A stretch of DNA of 64,000 bases. Origin: an uncultured Clostridia bacterium (GTDB lineage: Bacteria; Bacillota; Clostridia; Oscillospirales; Ruminococcaceae). Below, one piece after another: positions 62,544 through 64,000 of the stretch. A model generated the notes under the pieces. It was not told the origin of the DNA. It did not search any database and saw only the letters and a program-made list of their open reading frames with translations. The position numbers and the translations under genes were made by a program. Each line of letters begins with the position of its first letter. The first letter of the stretch is position 1. The stretch lies in assembly GCA_947626165.1 (NCBI GenBank), contig CANQRG010000007.1, positions 87,839-151,838 of the forward strand. The letters are read 5' to 3'.

Positions 62544-63212
62544 ATGAGCTTTGGCAAGAATTTGCAACACATGAGGCGTATGTGCGGAGACATTACGCAG
62601 GAGGTTCTGGCGGAAAAGCTGAAAGTCAGCCGACAGACCGTTTCAAAATGGGAACTTGACGAATCAACGCCAGAAATGGATAAAGTCATTGAGCTTTGCG
62701 GGCTGTTCAACTGTTCTCTGGACAATCTGTTTCGCGAAGAGATGGGCGGCTGCGACGACGCATACACAAACCTTCGTGTGGAGACTGTTCCGGGATTTTG
62801 GTATGTGTGCCATGCGGTAATCAGCGCAGCCCCCGAGAGTGACGCTATAGACCGTATCTTTTCAATCGCGAGGGAAAACGGCGAGGAAAATCCTCGTATA
62901 ATCGGCTGGGACTTCCCGTATGTGTCCCAAGAGCAAATAAATGTTTACCATATGCACGGCTACGAAGCTGCATGGATTCTGACTGAAGGCGTAACACCGG
63001 AAGGAGTGAAAATAAAACAACAGAAGGCTCACAAATATGCCACGATCCACATTCCCGAACCGTTCAAAAATCCTTTTGTGATTATTCCTAACGCATATAA
63101 GACGCTGATGGAATTTATGCGTATTAATGGCTTGGAGCGTACATATAAAGACGTGATACCATGCTTTGAGACGGACGGAGATAGCATGGATGTCTATATT
63201 GCCTGCGTATAG
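62544..63212 (+). CDS. XRE-family regulator with GyrI-like effector domain
   Basis: A 222-residue protein. The N-terminal Cro/C1-type HTH (ITQEVLAEKLKVSRQTVSKWE, about 17-37) is followed near residue 80 by a domain resembling the AraC/GyrI effector-binding fold (NLRVETVPGFWYVCHAV ... HKYATIHIPEPF), which binds small hydrophobic or drug-like ligands. AGGAGGA lies 7 bp before ATG 62544. The gene and the next one look richer in GC than the preceding DNA, which may mark horizontal gain. It may control the acetyltransferase downstream. Confidence 0.78.
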   Translation: MSFGKNLQHMRRMCGDITQEVLAEKLKVSRQTVSKWELDESTPEMDKVIELCGLFNCSLDNLFREEMGGCDDAYTNLRVETVPGFWYVCHAVISAAPESDAIDRIFSIARENGEENPRIIGWDFPYVSQEQINVYHMHGYEAAWILTEGVTPEGVKIKQQKAHKYATIHIPEPFKNPFVIIPNAYKTLMEFMRINGLERTYKDVIPCFETDGDSMDVYIACV

Positions 63213-63250
63213 CAGGTCATACAGTGTTTTTTTATACTATCCCTAATTTC

Positions 63251-63289
63251 AAGCCTTTTTCGGCGATTTTGCACCGGAGAAGGCTTTTT
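63251..63289 (+). terminator. terminator of the 62544 regulator gene
   Basis: AAGCCTT-CGG / CCG-AAGGCTT stem followed by TTTTC. The rest of 63290-63477 holds no gene that I can support. Confidence 0.8.
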
Positions 63290-63477
63290 CTGTTTGTATC
63301 AAAATCGGCAGGAACATAGAGATCATCTTGTAGTGTTTGATACAAGGCAACAGAAAAATTTAAAAGTGCGCATCTGGGGTGTAATTTTCGCTTGCGGTGT
63401 AAAATGTGTTTGTAGGGTCGATATGAGGTGTATATATGCCCGGTCTATTGGGAGTGGCAAAGGAGGGTAGGACAAAA

Positions 63478-64000
63478 ATGATGCAGTTATTTTATGGTGA
63501 GCCGGAAGATATTGAAAACTGGATGGAACTTGTAACGCAAATAAGCTGGAATTTTCCAGGCCTGGAAACGCAGGAAAAACTGGATGAACACAAAGCCACT
63601 GTTCTTAAGTTTATATGCAAAAGACAGGCTATCTGCGTAAAGGACGATGCAAAGATCGTGGGCGTTATGCTTTTGTCCAGAAGCCGGAATATGATTTGCT
63701 GCCTTGGCGTCGCTCCCGATCATCGGCGTCGCGGTGTGGCGTCCATGTTGATGAATGAAGCGCTGCGAAATTTAGACAGAACCAGAGAGATTTCGGTGTT
63801 TACATTTCGTGCCGACGGTGAGAAAGGACTTGCTCCAAGGGCGCTTTACCACAAATATGGGTTCATGGAGGATGAACTGATCGAAGCAATGGGCTATCCG
63901 AACCAAAAATATATTCTTCGGCCTATTGAAAATGAATTCGGCAATTTGCCAAAAGACAGGGGAGCGGTAAAAACAATTGAGATTCACGGAGCAAACGCAT
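63478..64000 (+). CDS. GNAT-family N-acetyltransferase, cut by the window end
   Basis: The frame is open from ATG 63478 (AAGGAGGG 10 bp upstream) to the last base, 174 codons without a stop. The acetyl-CoA motif GVAPDHRRRGVASMLMNEAL near residue 75 and YHKYGFMEDE further on are the GNAT A and B blocks. Residues after about 140 (from LRPIENEFG) exceed a minimal GNAT domain, so the full protein is longer. The acetyl acceptor is unknown. Confidence 0.85.
   Translation, partial: MMQLFYGEPEDIENWMELVTQISWNFPGLETQEKLDEHKATVLKFICKRQAICVKDDAKIVGVMLLSRSRNMICCLGVAPDHRRRGVASMLMNEALRNLDRTREISVFTFRADGEKGLAPRALYHKYGFMEDELIEAMGYPNQKYILRPIENEFGNLPKDRGAVKTIEIHGANA

Overview
The window reads as chromosome from a low-GC clostridial member of the Bacillota, most likely a gut Ruminococcus/Oscillospiraceae-type anaerobe. 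This rests on AT-rich intergenic DNA, strong AGGAGG ribosome binding sites, TTGACA/TATAAT promoters, ParB-like (Noc) plus ParA/ParB genes, sporulation-linked homologues (YtaF, SigH-like sigma, a SpoVD-type penicillin-binding protein), the single-chain glycyl-tRNA synthetase and abundant carbohydrate genes. The species is an inference and cannot be fixed from sequence reading alone. The noc-parS-parA-parB group at the left edge normally lies close to oriC, so the window probably lies on an origin-proximal arm.

Layout: 1-6600 holds noc, two perfect parS palindromes, parA, parB, serS and a serine-synthesis pair serC-serA. 6600-8900 (minus strand) holds a short pyrophosphatase-like protein, tatD and cysK. 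9100-12300 holds glyQS and guaB. 12300-14000 (minus) is birA-bioY for biotin. 14000-17600 holds ytaF, a small-multidrug-export family protein, tRNA-Leu, a repeat element, an ASCH protein and an orphan polytopic membrane protein. 17700-24400 (minus) holds fucO, a secreted leucine-rich-repeat protein, a GH42 beta-galactosidase with a zinc-ribbon partner, and an ECF sigma/anti-sigma pair. 24400-28950 holds a second copy of the repeat element, tex, a zinc-ribbon protein, a degenerate tRNA-like sequence, a SigH-like sigma and a lone fumarase-type beta subunit.

28990-42860 (minus) is the division and cell wall cluster, transcribed mraZ, rsmH, ftsL-like, PBP, murE, murF, ftsW, murG, murA, ftsQ, a zinc-ribbon protein, ftsZ. 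It lacks mraY, murD and ftsA at their usual places. MurE carries the DNPR motif of meso-diaminopimelate-adding enzymes, so a DAP-type peptidoglycan is expected.

43400-64000 holds an ECF transporter S component, malQ and glgP (alpha-glucan breakdown), cls, rmuC, a hypothetical gene with ppa, a second LRR protein bracketed by a ~125-bp direct repeat, xylB-tal (pentose metabolism), a secreted fibronectin-III protein, tRNA-Val/Asp/Gly, a catalytically dead-looking SipW-like protein, tRNA-Thr followed by a tandem array of ~222-bp units, a sugar transferase, a Cro-type regulator and a GNAT acetyltransferase cut by the window end.

The most unusual signal is a non-coding repeat family found at three places (15539-15703, 24481-24600, 60161-60783). 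Two of these start directly at the 3' end of a tRNA gene. All copies share a long hairpin whose arms differ between copies but keep pairing. Other points of interest are the duplicated terminator-promoter cassette around the second LRR gene, the Cys-anticodon tRNA-like sequence at 27525-27606, and the six-element inverted repeat in the mraZ leader.
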